DNA of 17,771 nucleotides from Nitrososphaerales archaeon TH526. GTDB taxonomy: Archaea > Thermoproteota > Nitrososphaeria > Nitrososphaerales > Nitrososphaeraceae. Below, piece by piece: positions 1-7,163 of the stretch (positions within the stretch are counted from its first letter, which is position 1; each line of letters begins with the position of its first letter). A program made the translations under genes and the position numbers. The notes under the pieces are model-generated. The model searched no databases. It saw only the letters and a list, made by a program, of their open reading frames with translations, and was not told where the DNA came from. Location of the stretch: positions 1 through 17,771 of the forward strand of contig JAATVR010000079.1 of the NCBI GenBank assembly GCA_014523665.1. The letters are read 5' to 3'.

Positions 1-252
1 GGCCATTCAAACTGATTATTCGGGATTGTCGGTGGGACTGTTGGTTGTTTGAAATGTACCAATAGACTTGTTCAAGAAATTAGAATATGGCCATAATTGT
101 CACTGGGTTGGCTATATGAATGCCAGGATTTACGGACGCAGCCACGCTCTATTAATCGCGTAACGTAGACCGGAAATGAAGAGATAGTTAACTTGGATTA
201 TGATACTTCATAAATTTGATGGGAGCTTTCATCGGTTACTTAATTGGTAACG

Positions 253-948
253 CTAAGAATCTAAAATTATCCTAGCAGTTTCAAAGATTTGTATCCACAT
301 TCTCCATGTTAATCTTCCTGTATTAGTATTCTGCCTACTTGGATGATATGACGATAAAAGAACCTTGTTACCTTTGATACTAAACTTGCCTCCGTGGTGA
401 AACTCTATTGCGGTTAATCCAATAAGCTTGCAATATGTTTGAAATGTAATATGTCCAAGAGCGATGACGACTTTGACTGTTTTATCAAGTAATTCTAATT
501 CAGAGCTTAGATAACGGGAACAGTTTGTAATTTCAGACGAAGTGGGTCGATTGTGTGGAGGTGCGCATCGTACGACAGCAGTAATATATGTGTCTTTTAG
601 TGCAAATCCGTCATTCTTGCACCGACTGATAGAAGAGCTAGCAAACCCCGTTTGGAATAATGCCTTGGCAACCCAGTCCCCCGAGCCATCACCGGTAAAC
701 ATACATCCCGTTCTATTTCCGCCATGAGCAGCCGGTGCTAGTCCTATAATTAGTAACCTCGCATTCGAATCTCCAAAGCTTGGAACTGGTTTAGCCCAAT
801 AAAGATCATTTCTGAACCGTTTTGGTATGTTTGCAGAAATCAATGTTATATGTTCTGATAGCCTTGGACAAATTTTACACGTAATTACTTTCGAATTAAT
901 CTCCAAAAGCTTCTCCTTTGAATCACAGTTTCCAACCGGGGTGTCCAT
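253..948 (-). CDS. Uracil-DNA glycosylase, family 5 (UDGb-type), Fe-S
   Basis: This is a DNA repair enzyme that removes uracil and other deaminated bases from DNA at the start of base excision repair. Numbered from the ATG at 948, it shows the UDGb signature GLAPAAHGGNRTG at residues 69-81 followed by MFTGDGSGDW. The C-terminal motif HPSRQNTNTGRLT starts with His202. Four cysteines (C24-X2-C27 and C128-X14-C143) have the spacing of the 4Fe-4S cluster of family 4/5 enzymes. The frame is open to a TTG at 999 (248 aa). I prefer the ATG at 948 (231 aa), because TATA-like stretches at 1001-1009 and 1012-1023 would place the transcript start at or inside the TTG. The gene stands alone on its strand. 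Family assignment is firm; only the start is uncertain. Confidence 0.9.
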   Translation of the reverse strand: MDTPVGNCDSKEKLLEINSKVITCKICPRLSEHITLISANIPKRFRNDLYWAKPVPSFGDSNARLLIIGLAPAAHGGNRTGCMFTGDGSGDWVAKALFQTGFASSSISRCKNDGFALKDTYITAVVRCAPPHNRPTSSEITNCSRYLSSELELLDKTVKVVIALGHITFQTYCKLIGLTAIEFHHGGKFSIKGNKVLLSSYHPSRQNTNTGRLTWRMWIQIFETARIILDS

Positions 949-1000
949 CAATGTAGATATTTGCTCTTTTAGCCCTAAGGATAACTTCCTCGAATGCAAC

Positions 1001-1023
1001 CCATATATACTAATATTTTATGC
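1001..1023 (-). promoter_or_regulatory. Probable TATA region of the UDG gene
   Basis: Read on the minus strand, two AT-rich boxes (about AAAATATTA and GTATATATGG) lie here. With the usual 25-27 nt from TATA to transcription start they predict initiation at about 980-991. That argues against the TTG at 999 as start codon and for the ATG at 948. Confidence 0.4.
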
Positions 1024-1218
1024 CTATTTTCAAGATGATGCAATTTGGTCTCGATCCCTATTTGCTTGATAAAGTTGCTATCAAGGTTCTGAATATGGAT
1101 CACAACTTGGCCCAGTGCATGGTTTTGTCGCTATGATTCTGTACATGTATAGAAATTCTTACTAATTTTCGTTGATATACCATCATGAATATCAAAGGAT
1201 TTCTTTACTAAATAGTGT

Positions 1219-1269
1219 TTTTTAAATATCTGGTGATACATGTATGCAGTTGTTAGAGATGCAGGAGGT
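1219..1269 (+). promoter_or_regulatory. TATA box and strong Shine-Dalgarno of the PurM/SelD-like gene
   Basis: TTTTTTAAATAT at 1219-1230 is a good archaeal TATA box, predicting a transcript start near 1252. AGGAGGT at 1263-1269 is a near-complete anti-16S match. It lies 3 nt before the TTG at 1273 and 9 nt before a second in-frame TTG at 1279, so translation may begin at either. Most other genes here look leaderless, so a leadered gene is notable. Confidence 0.5.
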
Positions 1270-1272
1270 TGA

Positions 1273-2670
1273 TTGTGGTTGACTGAAGAATTTTGGCAGC
1301 GAATAGAAGAATATCGACGCTTAGGGTTCGACCCATTGAGGTGGATTGCTACTGGTTCTAATGAAATTGATATTTGGACACTTGATCTAGCGGTAAAGGA
1401 AATGAAACGTAGCTCTATAAAGCTGGATACAAATTGGTTTGACGCATTCCATTACGCAGAAGGCAAGACACCTGACCTTACAAGAAGAGTCTTTTCCATC
1501 TGTGATCCTGCAGTTGAAAACGAGGTTGAACTTAAACATGCCCTTGCGATGTTCCGAGTACATAAGGAGATTGAGAACGATTCTACTTTGTTTACGGGGA
1601 TTCTAAATAACTTTTTCAAAAATTTCCGATGTAAAGTTTCCATCAATAAGAGCGCATTTGCAGTCACAGAGCACAAGGATGCACAATTTGCCTTACTTGA
1701 CTACATTGGCTTGCACAGAGGAGATAAGGTTGGATTTACGGTCGCTGATAATGCTACGGCTCACGTGATTGATCCTACACTAGAGCCCGATTCTGAGATC
1801 CATACAGACATTCCCATGACGCGGTGCATCGATCATTTGAATCTGCTTGGATGCACATCAGGATTTGACCTTTATCCAATATACGATTCTCCTCAAGAAT
1901 CTTCACTAGATATCATTGGAAAAAATCTTGATGCATTCACTTCCAGATATAATCTCAAGATGGATGATTACAGCTCACTTAAAATAGGAAAGCTCTTCTT
2001 TGGCGCAACTGGGATTGCTAACACCTTCAAAGAACTACCTACAAGTTATGACCAGCTCGAAGAGACTATGCAGATTATTATTACTAACCCGCTCGGTTCA
2101 TTGATGGCATTAAGTCTTTATACGCTAGCGCAAATAGACGAGAAGATTATTTCTACTTTAGAAAACAAAGGAATCAACGATCAAGCCCTTGTATCTGCAA
2201 AAGATGAATGTATAAAGAATCTCAGTGAACCGCATTTTTCACTTGGAAAAATAATCTCAAAATATTGTCCAGGGTTTGGGGCATCATTTCAAAAGGATGA
2301 GAACATAGTAGCTGCTCACCCTTTAGGTAGTGATGGCATACTTGGGTTATGGAAGCTAGCCCGAACAAGTAATTGTCATCTTGTGGTCAATGACATTCCA
2401 ATGATGTTTGAAGAAATTGCGAGACTAGCCTCAAGTGAATCTCTTGTAGCAAACCCAACCGCTGCTATGAATGGATGTCATGCAATCGTCGCAACCAAAG
2501 ATATTTCAAATTTAATACTCGGTGAATTGCAAAGGCATAACTTTAGAGCAACGGTGATAGGTTTTGTTGCGAGTAAGGGAGAGCCAAATGTTACCTTTGG
2601 AAATAACGCCAAGGATCACTTTGCTGCAAATATAGGATTATCAATACTTAATAAAATAGCAGGTAAGTGA
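1273..2670 (+). CDS. PurM/SelD-like (AIR synthase superfamily) protein, function unknown
   Basis: This 465-aa protein has a layout resembling the AIR synthase/selenophosphate synthetase (PurM/SelD) superfamily. Features pointing that way are the central stretch KLFFGATGIANTF (about 240-252) and then IIITNPLGSLMALSLY (about 271-286). A glycine-rich C-terminal half follows, with HPLGSDGILGLWKLA (about 351-365) in the place of the DxTGxGLxGHL motif of SelD. The similarity is by pattern only and I cannot place it in a characterised subfamily. It lacks an N-terminal Cys/Sec Gly-rich active-site loop typical of SelD. Members bind ATP and make phosphorylated or amidated intermediates; the substrate here is unknown. 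The start is TTG (1273, or 1279 by better SD spacing). No purine or selenium gene is adjacent, and the gene ends convergently with terC. Confidence 0.55.
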   Translation: MWLTEEFWQRIEEYRRLGFDPLRWIATGSNEIDIWTLDLAVKEMKRSSIKLDTNWFDAFHYAEGKTPDLTRRVFSICDPAVENEVELKHALAMFRVHKEIENDSTLFTGILNNFFKNFRCKVSINKSAFAVTEHKDAQFALLDYIGLHRGDKVGFTVADNATAHVIDPTLEPDSEIHTDIPMTRCIDHLNLLGCTSGFDLYPIYDSPQESSLDIIGKNLDAFTSRYNLKMDDYSSLKIGKLFFGATGIANTFKELPTSYDQLEETMQIIITNPLGSLMALSLYTLAQIDEKIISTLENKGINDQALVSAKDECIKNLSEPHFSLGKIISKYCPGFGASFQKDENIVAAHPLGSDGILGLWKLARTSNCHLVVNDIPMMFEEIARLASSESLVANPTAAMNGCHAIVATKDISNLILGELQRHNFRATVIGFVASKGEPNVTFGNNAKDHFAANIGLSILNKIAGK

Positions 2671-2712
2671 AGAAATACGGTGGATACATAGCGAAAATTA
2701 CAAATTAATGCT

Positions 2713-2725
2713 AGACTTGAAGTCT
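2713..2725. terminator. Short hairpin between convergent gene ends
   Basis: AGACT-TGA-AGTCT is a perfect 5-bp stem in the 89-nt gap between the convergent PurM-like and terC genes. It could help 3'-end formation on either strand. The stem is short and archaeal termination depends mainly on T-runs, so this is a weak call. Confidence 0.2.
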
Positions 2726-2759
2726 TAATCGTCTACTGAACTTCGTGATGTTAGATCGA

Positions 2760-3866
2760 CTAATCGGAGAACTTGTTGGTCCGATTCTCATCAGTATCGT
2801 TCTTGTCGATTGACACTTCTCCCTCTGCTCTGACTCTACCTTCCTTTAACGAAACATATCTGATTCTAATAAAAGAAAGTACAATGGCTACTCCGAGGAT
2901 TCCAAAAATAATTGCTATGGAAGTAGGTATGGGTACTTCGTAAAACTCTGATAATAGCATCTTGATGCCTATGAAAAGCAGTATTGCAGCCAGTCCTGGT
3001 TTTAAATAGTAAAATTTGTCCATCATTCCTGCAAGGAGAAAGTATAGACTCCTCAAGCCCAATATGGCAAATATATTGGAGGTTATTACTAGAAATGAGT
3101 CTGTTGTGATTGCAAGAATTGCAGGAATAGAATCAAGAGCAAACACCAAATCCGTCATCTCGATGATTACTAGTGCAATTAGCATCGGAGTTGCATACAG
3201 TATGCCATCTGATGCTCGATGAAGAAACTTATCTGTGGTACCACCTTTTAACTCGATAGGAATAAACTTTTTCAAAATTCTTACTGCAATATTCTTTTCT
3301 ATTTCTATCTTTTTTTCCTTTTTTGCTACTAGCATCCGTATCGCGGTGAATATCAACAGACCACCAAAGATGTATATCATCCAATGAAATGATTCAAGCA
3401 GAGAAATCCCTGCGAGAATAAGGACTATCCTCAGTCCAATTGCACTCAGTATTCCAAGCATCAATACCTTGTGCTGGCAGATGTATGGAATACCAAGTGA
3501 TGAAAAAATTAGCACAAATACAAACATATTATCTACACTTAGTGATTTTTCAATAGCATACCCTGTCAGAAACAGAAGTGATTTGTCATATCCCATACTT
3601 ACAAAAATTAGACCTGCAAATACGCCTGCAAGTGAAATCCAAATTACGGTCCATCTCAATGCATGTTCGAAGGTCTTTTTGTTCCTTTCTTGATGACTTA
3701 GAAGCTGTACACTGTTGTCTTGGGAGTTCTTATTCTTTGAAGATATCCTCCTCCTTATACTCTCAATCATCCCTAAGTCAATCGCTAATGCTATCCCTAC
3801 GAATAACCCAAAAGCAATCCACATTAAAGATTGATAGCTACCATCTGCGAATACAAGAGGTTCCAT
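2760..3866 (-). CDS. TerC/Alx-family integral membrane protein
   Basis: This 368-aa polytopic membrane protein belongs to the TerC family, whose members are implicated in metal (mainly manganese) homeostasis and, in bacteria, tellurite resistance and metal loading of exported proteins. The family hallmarks are visible: EKSLSVDNMFVFVLIF at 106-121, EMTDLVFALDSIPAIL at 236-251, and SNIFAILGLRSLYFLLA at 263-279. The acidic residues E106, D112, E236, D239 and D245 lie in membrane segments, as expected for cation transport. There are about eight or nine hydrophobic segments. A charged cytoplasmic-type loop lies near residues 40-68 and a lysine-rich one near 181-200, and the C-terminus is polar. 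The gene is monocistronic, with an inverted repeat over its predicted TATA box. Family assignment is secure; the transported ion is inferred. Confidence 0.88.
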   Translation of the reverse strand: MEPLVFADGSYQSLMWIAFGLFVGIALAIDLGMIESIRRRISSKNKNSQDNSVQLLSHQERNKKTFEHALRWTVIWISLAGVFAGLIFVSMGYDKSLLFLTGYAIEKSLSVDNMFVFVLIFSSLGIPYICQHKVLMLGILSAIGLRIVLILAGISLLESFHWMIYIFGGLLIFTAIRMLVAKKEKKIEIEKNIAVRILKKFIPIELKGGTTDKFLHRASDGILYATPMLIALVIIEMTDLVFALDSIPAILAITTDSFLVITSNIFAILGLRSLYFLLAGMMDKFYYLKPGLAAILLFIGIKMLLSEFYEVPIPTSIAIIFGILGVAIVLSFIRIRYVSLKEGRVRAEGEVSIDKNDTDENRTNKFSD

Positions 3867-3889
3867 TGTTTAAGCGATAATAAATTTTA

Positions 3890-3909
3890 AGTCAAAGCTA
3901 TATTTGACT
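3890..3909 (-). promoter_or_regulatory. Inverted repeat over the terC TATA box, candidate operator
   Basis: AGTCAAA and TTTGACT form a perfect 7-bp inverted repeat with a 6-nt spacer. On the minus strand the repeat encloses AAATATAG, a usable TATA box about 36 nt upstream of the terC ATG. Dyads that overlap a TATA box are a common arrangement for archaeal repressors, for example metal-sensing DtxR-type proteins. The identity of any regulator is inference. Confidence 0.4.
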
Positions 3910-4165
3910 TGCAGGTATTCAATGTGTTACTTTGTATTGCCACAACGTTCAGACCTTTGATAATACCGAGATCAAGAGAGCATGTCTCTCAAACTAGGCA
4001 AATGGTTTACCGGGAATAACCTAAACTATTTCTATTTTTTACTTACTGCTTTTTAGTTATATAAGATGGCTAGTTATTAATTCTTCAGAAAAAATTTCTA
4101 AACTTCATAAAGAATTGATTTTTCAACCGACGACAATGATTTGTCGAACAGTGCCCATAATCTAT
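3910..4165. other. Intergenic stretch upstream of terC
   Basis: The AT-rich gap between the end of the urease-gamma-like gene and the terC promoter shows no open frame with coding character. The only open frame, plus strand 4115-4411, runs antisense into the urease-gamma-like gene and is judged a shadow. Confidence 0.4.
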
Positions 4166-4549
4166 TCAAGTCATCATGTAATTGCTAATCTTCATAGGTT
4201 CAAAAAATTTTATCCACTGCTCTGGAAAATTGTCAACAGCTACGTCAAAGCTCATTTCTCTCAAAGTTTCTGGAACACCGATCAATACTTGGTCATTAGA
4301 AATAATGTCTCGTGCAGCATTTTCGATCTCCTGTTGAGATTTGTAAATTCTCATCTGCTCAACCACATATGCACAAAAAATGGCAAGAGTCTCATTGGCA
4401 TTGATCTTTAGACTCATCTCAATCTTTTTCTTGATCGCTGCTACGGAATTGAAAAATATAGATTCCTCTTCCTTGTCAGGATATTGAAATATCCTTACGA
4501 ATGGAGGAGTATCGATTTCACCCCGTACCAAGACTTTAATATTTATCAT
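4166..4549 (-). CDS. Stand-alone urease gamma subunit (UreA)-like protein
   Basis: This 127-aa protein aligns, from about residue 25 to the end, with the roughly 100-aa urease gamma subunit essentially without gaps. SLKINANETLAIFCAYVVEQ (46-65) matches the UreA 'GLKLNxPEAxALIxxxxxEG' block. The next stretch, through DQVLIGVPETL, matches 'REQVMEGVPEMI'. This alignment is from recalled family sequence, not a search. UreA is a structural subunit without catalytic residues that packs against UreB/UreC. Here the first 25 residues are extra, and no ureB, ureC or accessory gene is nearby. Its ATG overlaps the stop of the upstream ureohydrolase (ATGA), so the two are probably translated in coupling and may act in one complex. 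That partnership is inference. Confidence 0.75.
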   Translation of the reverse strand: MINIKVLVRGEIDTPPFVRIFQYPDKEEESIFFNSVAAIKKKIEMSLKINANETLAIFCAYVVEQMRIYKSQQEIENAARDIISNDQVLIGVPETLREMSFDVAVDNFPEQWIKFFEPMKISNYMMT

Positions 4550-5670
4550 CGATTCTTTCTTTTTGGAGGCACTGCTTTGGGACCGTTGCCAAAATCATAA
4601 GTATGTCCCTTCCCACGATAGGACTTTGGCCGTACAGGATATCCATTTTTTTCCCCTTTCTTAGTGAGTGAAAGCCCAGCTAAAAGTTCAACAATTAATC
4701 GATTTGCCAAGCCCGAAGTGATTCCCCCGTTGTAGGAGTTGACATCACTTACATCATAGTTGGGTGCTACTTCTACTAAATCGAACGCAAACTTGTCTGG
4801 ATCAAAAGAAGTGGACAATAGTCGCATTAATCTCATCCCCTCTCTGGAAGTAAGGCCATTTGGCTCAGGCTCTCCGGTACCTGGAGCATAGGCTGGGTCA
4901 AACGTATCGATATCCCAGCTAATGTATACCGCATCGACATTATCATTGGCCCTATCGGCCGCTTCCTTAGCAATGGTATCTATTCCCATTTCTTCGACAT
5001 CCAACATTGTAAACCATTGGAAATCTTGATCAGCCATCCACTTGTATAGATCAGGTCCAGGCCAGTATCCTCTTGGGCCAATGAGTGTATAATTTTTGCC
5101 TTTTAGACATCCCAGCTCCATAATTCTTCTTATATGTGCCCCATGATCATATTTGAATCCGCAAAGCCCTTGAGGAGCGCAATCCGCGTGGGTGTCAATA
5201 TGGATCATGCCAATGTTTTTGTACTTTTTCGCAAATGCTCGCACGTTAGCGAAAGTAATTGAGTGATCTCCACCTAACATTACAGGAATCCCGTCGATAT
5301 CGAGAACTTCCTTGACCTTGTCTGTCATTCTTCTATGTGATTCAATGACATCGCCAGGAGATACTACAACGTCACCATAGTCTATAGTTCTGAATACACC
5401 AAAAGGGTCCACACCCGTTTCAATGTTGAAATGTTCATAAGGAGGAGATGGCACGGTTGAAGCTGCGCGGATTGCACGTGGCCCGTATCTCGCACCAGGG
5501 CGTATCGTTGTACCAAAATCAAATGGCTCTCCAATTATAGCTACATCTGGTTTTATCTTTTCTAATTCCTGACGAGATCTAAGCCAAGGTAACTTCAGAA
5601 AAGTTGGTATACCAACAAAAATTGGCTCATCATTACCTTTGTACGAATCCCCATAGAATTCCATTCCCAT
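4546..5670 (-). CDS. Ureohydrolase (agmatinase/arginase/guanidinase family)
   Basis: This binuclear-metal hydrolase of the arginase/agmatinase superfamily cleaves a guanidino group, releasing urea. All six metal ligands are present: H136 in GGDHSI, D159, H161 and D163 in DTHAD, and D253 and D255 in SWDIDTFDPA. The family signature DPAYAPGTGEPEPNGL follows directly. At 374 aa it is longer than typical agmatinases (about 305 aa). The N-terminal GIPTFLKLPWL (20-30) is of the type seen in guanidinobutyrase, guanidinopropionase and guanidinase enzymes rather than in short SpeB. A C-terminal extension (about 338-374) is rich in Gly, Lys and Pro. The start is the ATG at 5670, about 30 nt below a TATA-like ATTATAC. 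It is the first gene of an operon with the UreA-like protein. The natural substrate (agmatine, guanidine, guanidinobutyrate or other) is unresolved. Confidence 0.9.
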   Translation of the reverse strand: MGMEFYGDSYKGNDEPIFVGIPTFLKLPWLRSRQELEKIKPDVAIIGEPFDFGTTIRPGARYGPRAIRAASTVPSPPYEHFNIETGVDPFGVFRTIDYGDVVVSPGDVIESHRRMTDKVKEVLDIDGIPVMLGGDHSITFANVRAFAKKYKNIGMIHIDTHADCAPQGLCGFKYDHGAHIRRIMELGCLKGKNYTLIGPRGYWPGPDLYKWMADQDFQWFTMLDVEEMGIDTIAKEAADRANDNVDAVYISWDIDTFDPAYAPGTGEPEPNGLTSREGMRLMRLLSTSFDPDKFAFDLVEVAPNYDVSDVNSYNGGITSGLANRLIVELLAGLSLTKKGEKNGYPVRPKSYRGKGHTYDFGNGPKAVPPKRKNR

Positions 5671-6063
5671 CCTTAATTCGCTAAATATTAGGACACGTAT
5701 AATGTTTTTAAGTATTTCTAAGTAGTTTACGAATCCCTTTTCATCAGAGAATCGACTATGTAGAATTGTATGTTCCTAGATTTAGAATCAGATACTCATG
5801 GACAATGTGAGTTTATGGGTATGGGGCAGAATATGTAGACAATCTTTCGACCCATGTTTATAACTTCAACATTGAGTTCTTAGGTTTTATATCCTACATC
5901 AGCCTCTTGAGAAGCGCTATAATGACCACATCTCTTGAGTATTTGGCTATTCATAAATTCAAGATATGGCACAGATTTGTCATATGATATACTAACGTAA
6001 TCTACGCATTGTATAATACTATACTGATTGCATAGCGTAGTGAATGAATCACAAATCAATACT
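5671..6063. other. Intergenic region between divergent genes
   Basis: This AT-rich gap of about 390 nt has no convincing coding frame on either strand. Near its left end, read on the minus strand, ATTATAC (about 5697-5703) is a candidate TATA box for the ureohydrolase operon. Near the right end is a weak inverted repeat, CTACGC (about 6002-6007) with GCGTAG (about 6035-6040). I see no hairpin with a T-run and no RNA gene. Confidence 0.4.
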
Positions 6064-6071
6064 TTTTTATA
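6064..6071 (+). promoter_or_regulatory. TATA box of the 84-aa ORF
   Basis: TTTTTATA is centred about 28 nt upstream of the ATG at 6096. The transcript is therefore predicted to start at or next to the ATG (leaderless), which supports this small ORF as a real gene. Confidence 0.45.
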
Positions 6072-6095
6072 GTTACTCTCCTTATATGATACGCG

Positions 6096-6350
6096 ATGAA
6101 TGCGATTAAAAATGAAAACGATGTCGAGGTGCGAGCGGCTGGAGCAATTGAGATACTATATGGAAAAGATATCACAAATTTAAAGTTAAGGTCTTTGTTC
6201 TCCCTGCCTAATGAACAAAAAAGAGAGGAATGGGACGCACAGACCACTTTCATGTTAAATAACCTTCAGTATGTGGTCGATCTTACAATTAGAGAACAAG
6301 ATGGCATCATAACAAATGCTAGACTGATAGACGTGATGAAACCTCTTTAA
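6096..6350 (+). CDS. Small protein of unknown function (84 aa)
   Basis: This is a soluble, charged 84-aa protein with no motif I recognise. It is predicted to be mostly helical in the first two thirds (a run from about residue 8 to 62), followed by a strand-like IREQDGIITNARLI. There is no signal peptide, membrane segment or cysteine pair. No Shine-Dalgarno is present, but a TATA box about 28 nt upstream fits a leaderless mRNA. The amino-acid composition looks like a real archaeal protein rather than a shadow. It lies between the ureohydrolase operon (divergent) and the P-II remnant (same strand), without an operon link to either. Confidence 0.55.
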   Translation: MNAIKNENDVEVRAAGAIEILYGKDITNLKLRSLFSLPNEQKREEWDAQTTFMLNNLQYVVDLTIREQDGIITNARLIDVMKPL

Positions 6351-6584
6351 CCGACTGACAATCATACTCAAGCATTCATTTTCGTAGGATCCCAGTGAGG
6401 ATAGTCATCAAGTGACGATTGGTATTAGTCTCATTTCAATGATACAAGATTGGACGCTTTTCTTTTGTAGTAGTCGCATATTCTAAGAATGAATAATTAA
6501 AGAATGCATGAGTTCGTAATCTACATGATCTAACTGTGCTATATGATATCCTAATATTGGTAGTATACATATACGTAGGGAGAG

Positions 6585-6592
6585 TTTTTATA
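6585..6592 (+). promoter_or_regulatory. TATA box of the P-II-like gene
   Basis: TTTTTATA lies about 27 nt upstream of the ATG at 6617. This fixes that ATG, rather than the earlier in-frame one at 6536, as the original start. The residues before 6617 also do not fit the P-II family. Confidence 0.45.
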
Positions 6593-6616
6593 CATAATGT
6601 CAATGTACATAACACT

Positions 6617-6965
6617 ATGAAAGAACTGGATGTCTTTATCCGTTCAGAGCATCGTTCGAAAGTGACCGATATACTCCAGAAAAATAGGGCAGGCATTAGT
6701 TTTCGAGGTCCTTGGTACAGGGAGTACACCAAGTGCAGCTCCTGAAGTGGTACACTCAGGCAGAACCACTGTCCCTGAATTCGTAACAAGGCTTCTGGTT
6801 ATGGCTGTTGTGCCTGATTCTTCTGCAAAAAAAATAGTTGGCGAGCTTATAGATTGCTTCGGTGAAGCATCAGAGCCTTATGGCAATCTCTTTGTGAAGG
6901 ATGTCAGCGACGCTTACCAATTAGGGACGAAGCTAGTCGGTGATGAAATACTGACACCTAAGTAG
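6617..6965 (+). pseudogene. P-II (GlnB-like) nitrogen regulator, frameshifted
   Basis: P-II proteins are trimeric sensors of 2-oxoglutarate, ATP and ADP that control nitrogen transporters and enzymes. The first segment (6617-6703) gives MKELDVFIRSEHRSKVTDIL and then AGISF, the normal N-terminal strand and helix. At about 6704 the frame is lost. The other frame resumes with EVLGTGSTPSAAPE and runs through the T-loop region, then FVTRLLVMAVVPDSSAKKIV and a C-terminal GNLFVKDVSDAYQLGTK to the stop at 6963-6965. Family spacing (GxTVxEVKGFG) needs one more residue between F and E, so two bases appear deleted. A GTG at 6747 could start only a truncated C-terminal half. The gene is either a recent pseudogene or the site of a sequence error. 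Confidence 0.8.
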
Positions 6966-7163
6966 CTCAAACATTCGGTTCAGAGCATATACTGCCACAT
7001 AGACGTGATTTGGTATACTCAGAACCTATGAATTATGGGCTGTTATATGGCTAATGATTTGAGGGAATTCATTGGTTCCATGGGTTGGCATGATCACTTG
7101 AAAAACTAATCCGGCTCGTACGATTAGACGGAACTGGAGAAAGCAAACCACCTAAATCCTTAA
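6966..7163. other. Intergenic gap between convergent genes
   Basis: This is about 200 nt between the end of the P-II remnant (plus) and the end of the thermosome gene (minus). I see no coding frame, RNA gene or clear terminator hairpin. Confidence 0.4.

Noticed and set aside
1..252. Search for a gene or RNA in the left margin
   Set aside because: Neither strand shows a convincing coding frame, promoter or RNA structure.
6617..6965. Programmed +1 frameshift making a functional P-II protein
   Set aside because: The TTT-C site could permit slippage, but the product would lack one residue in the conserved core strand. A two-base deletion explains the data better.
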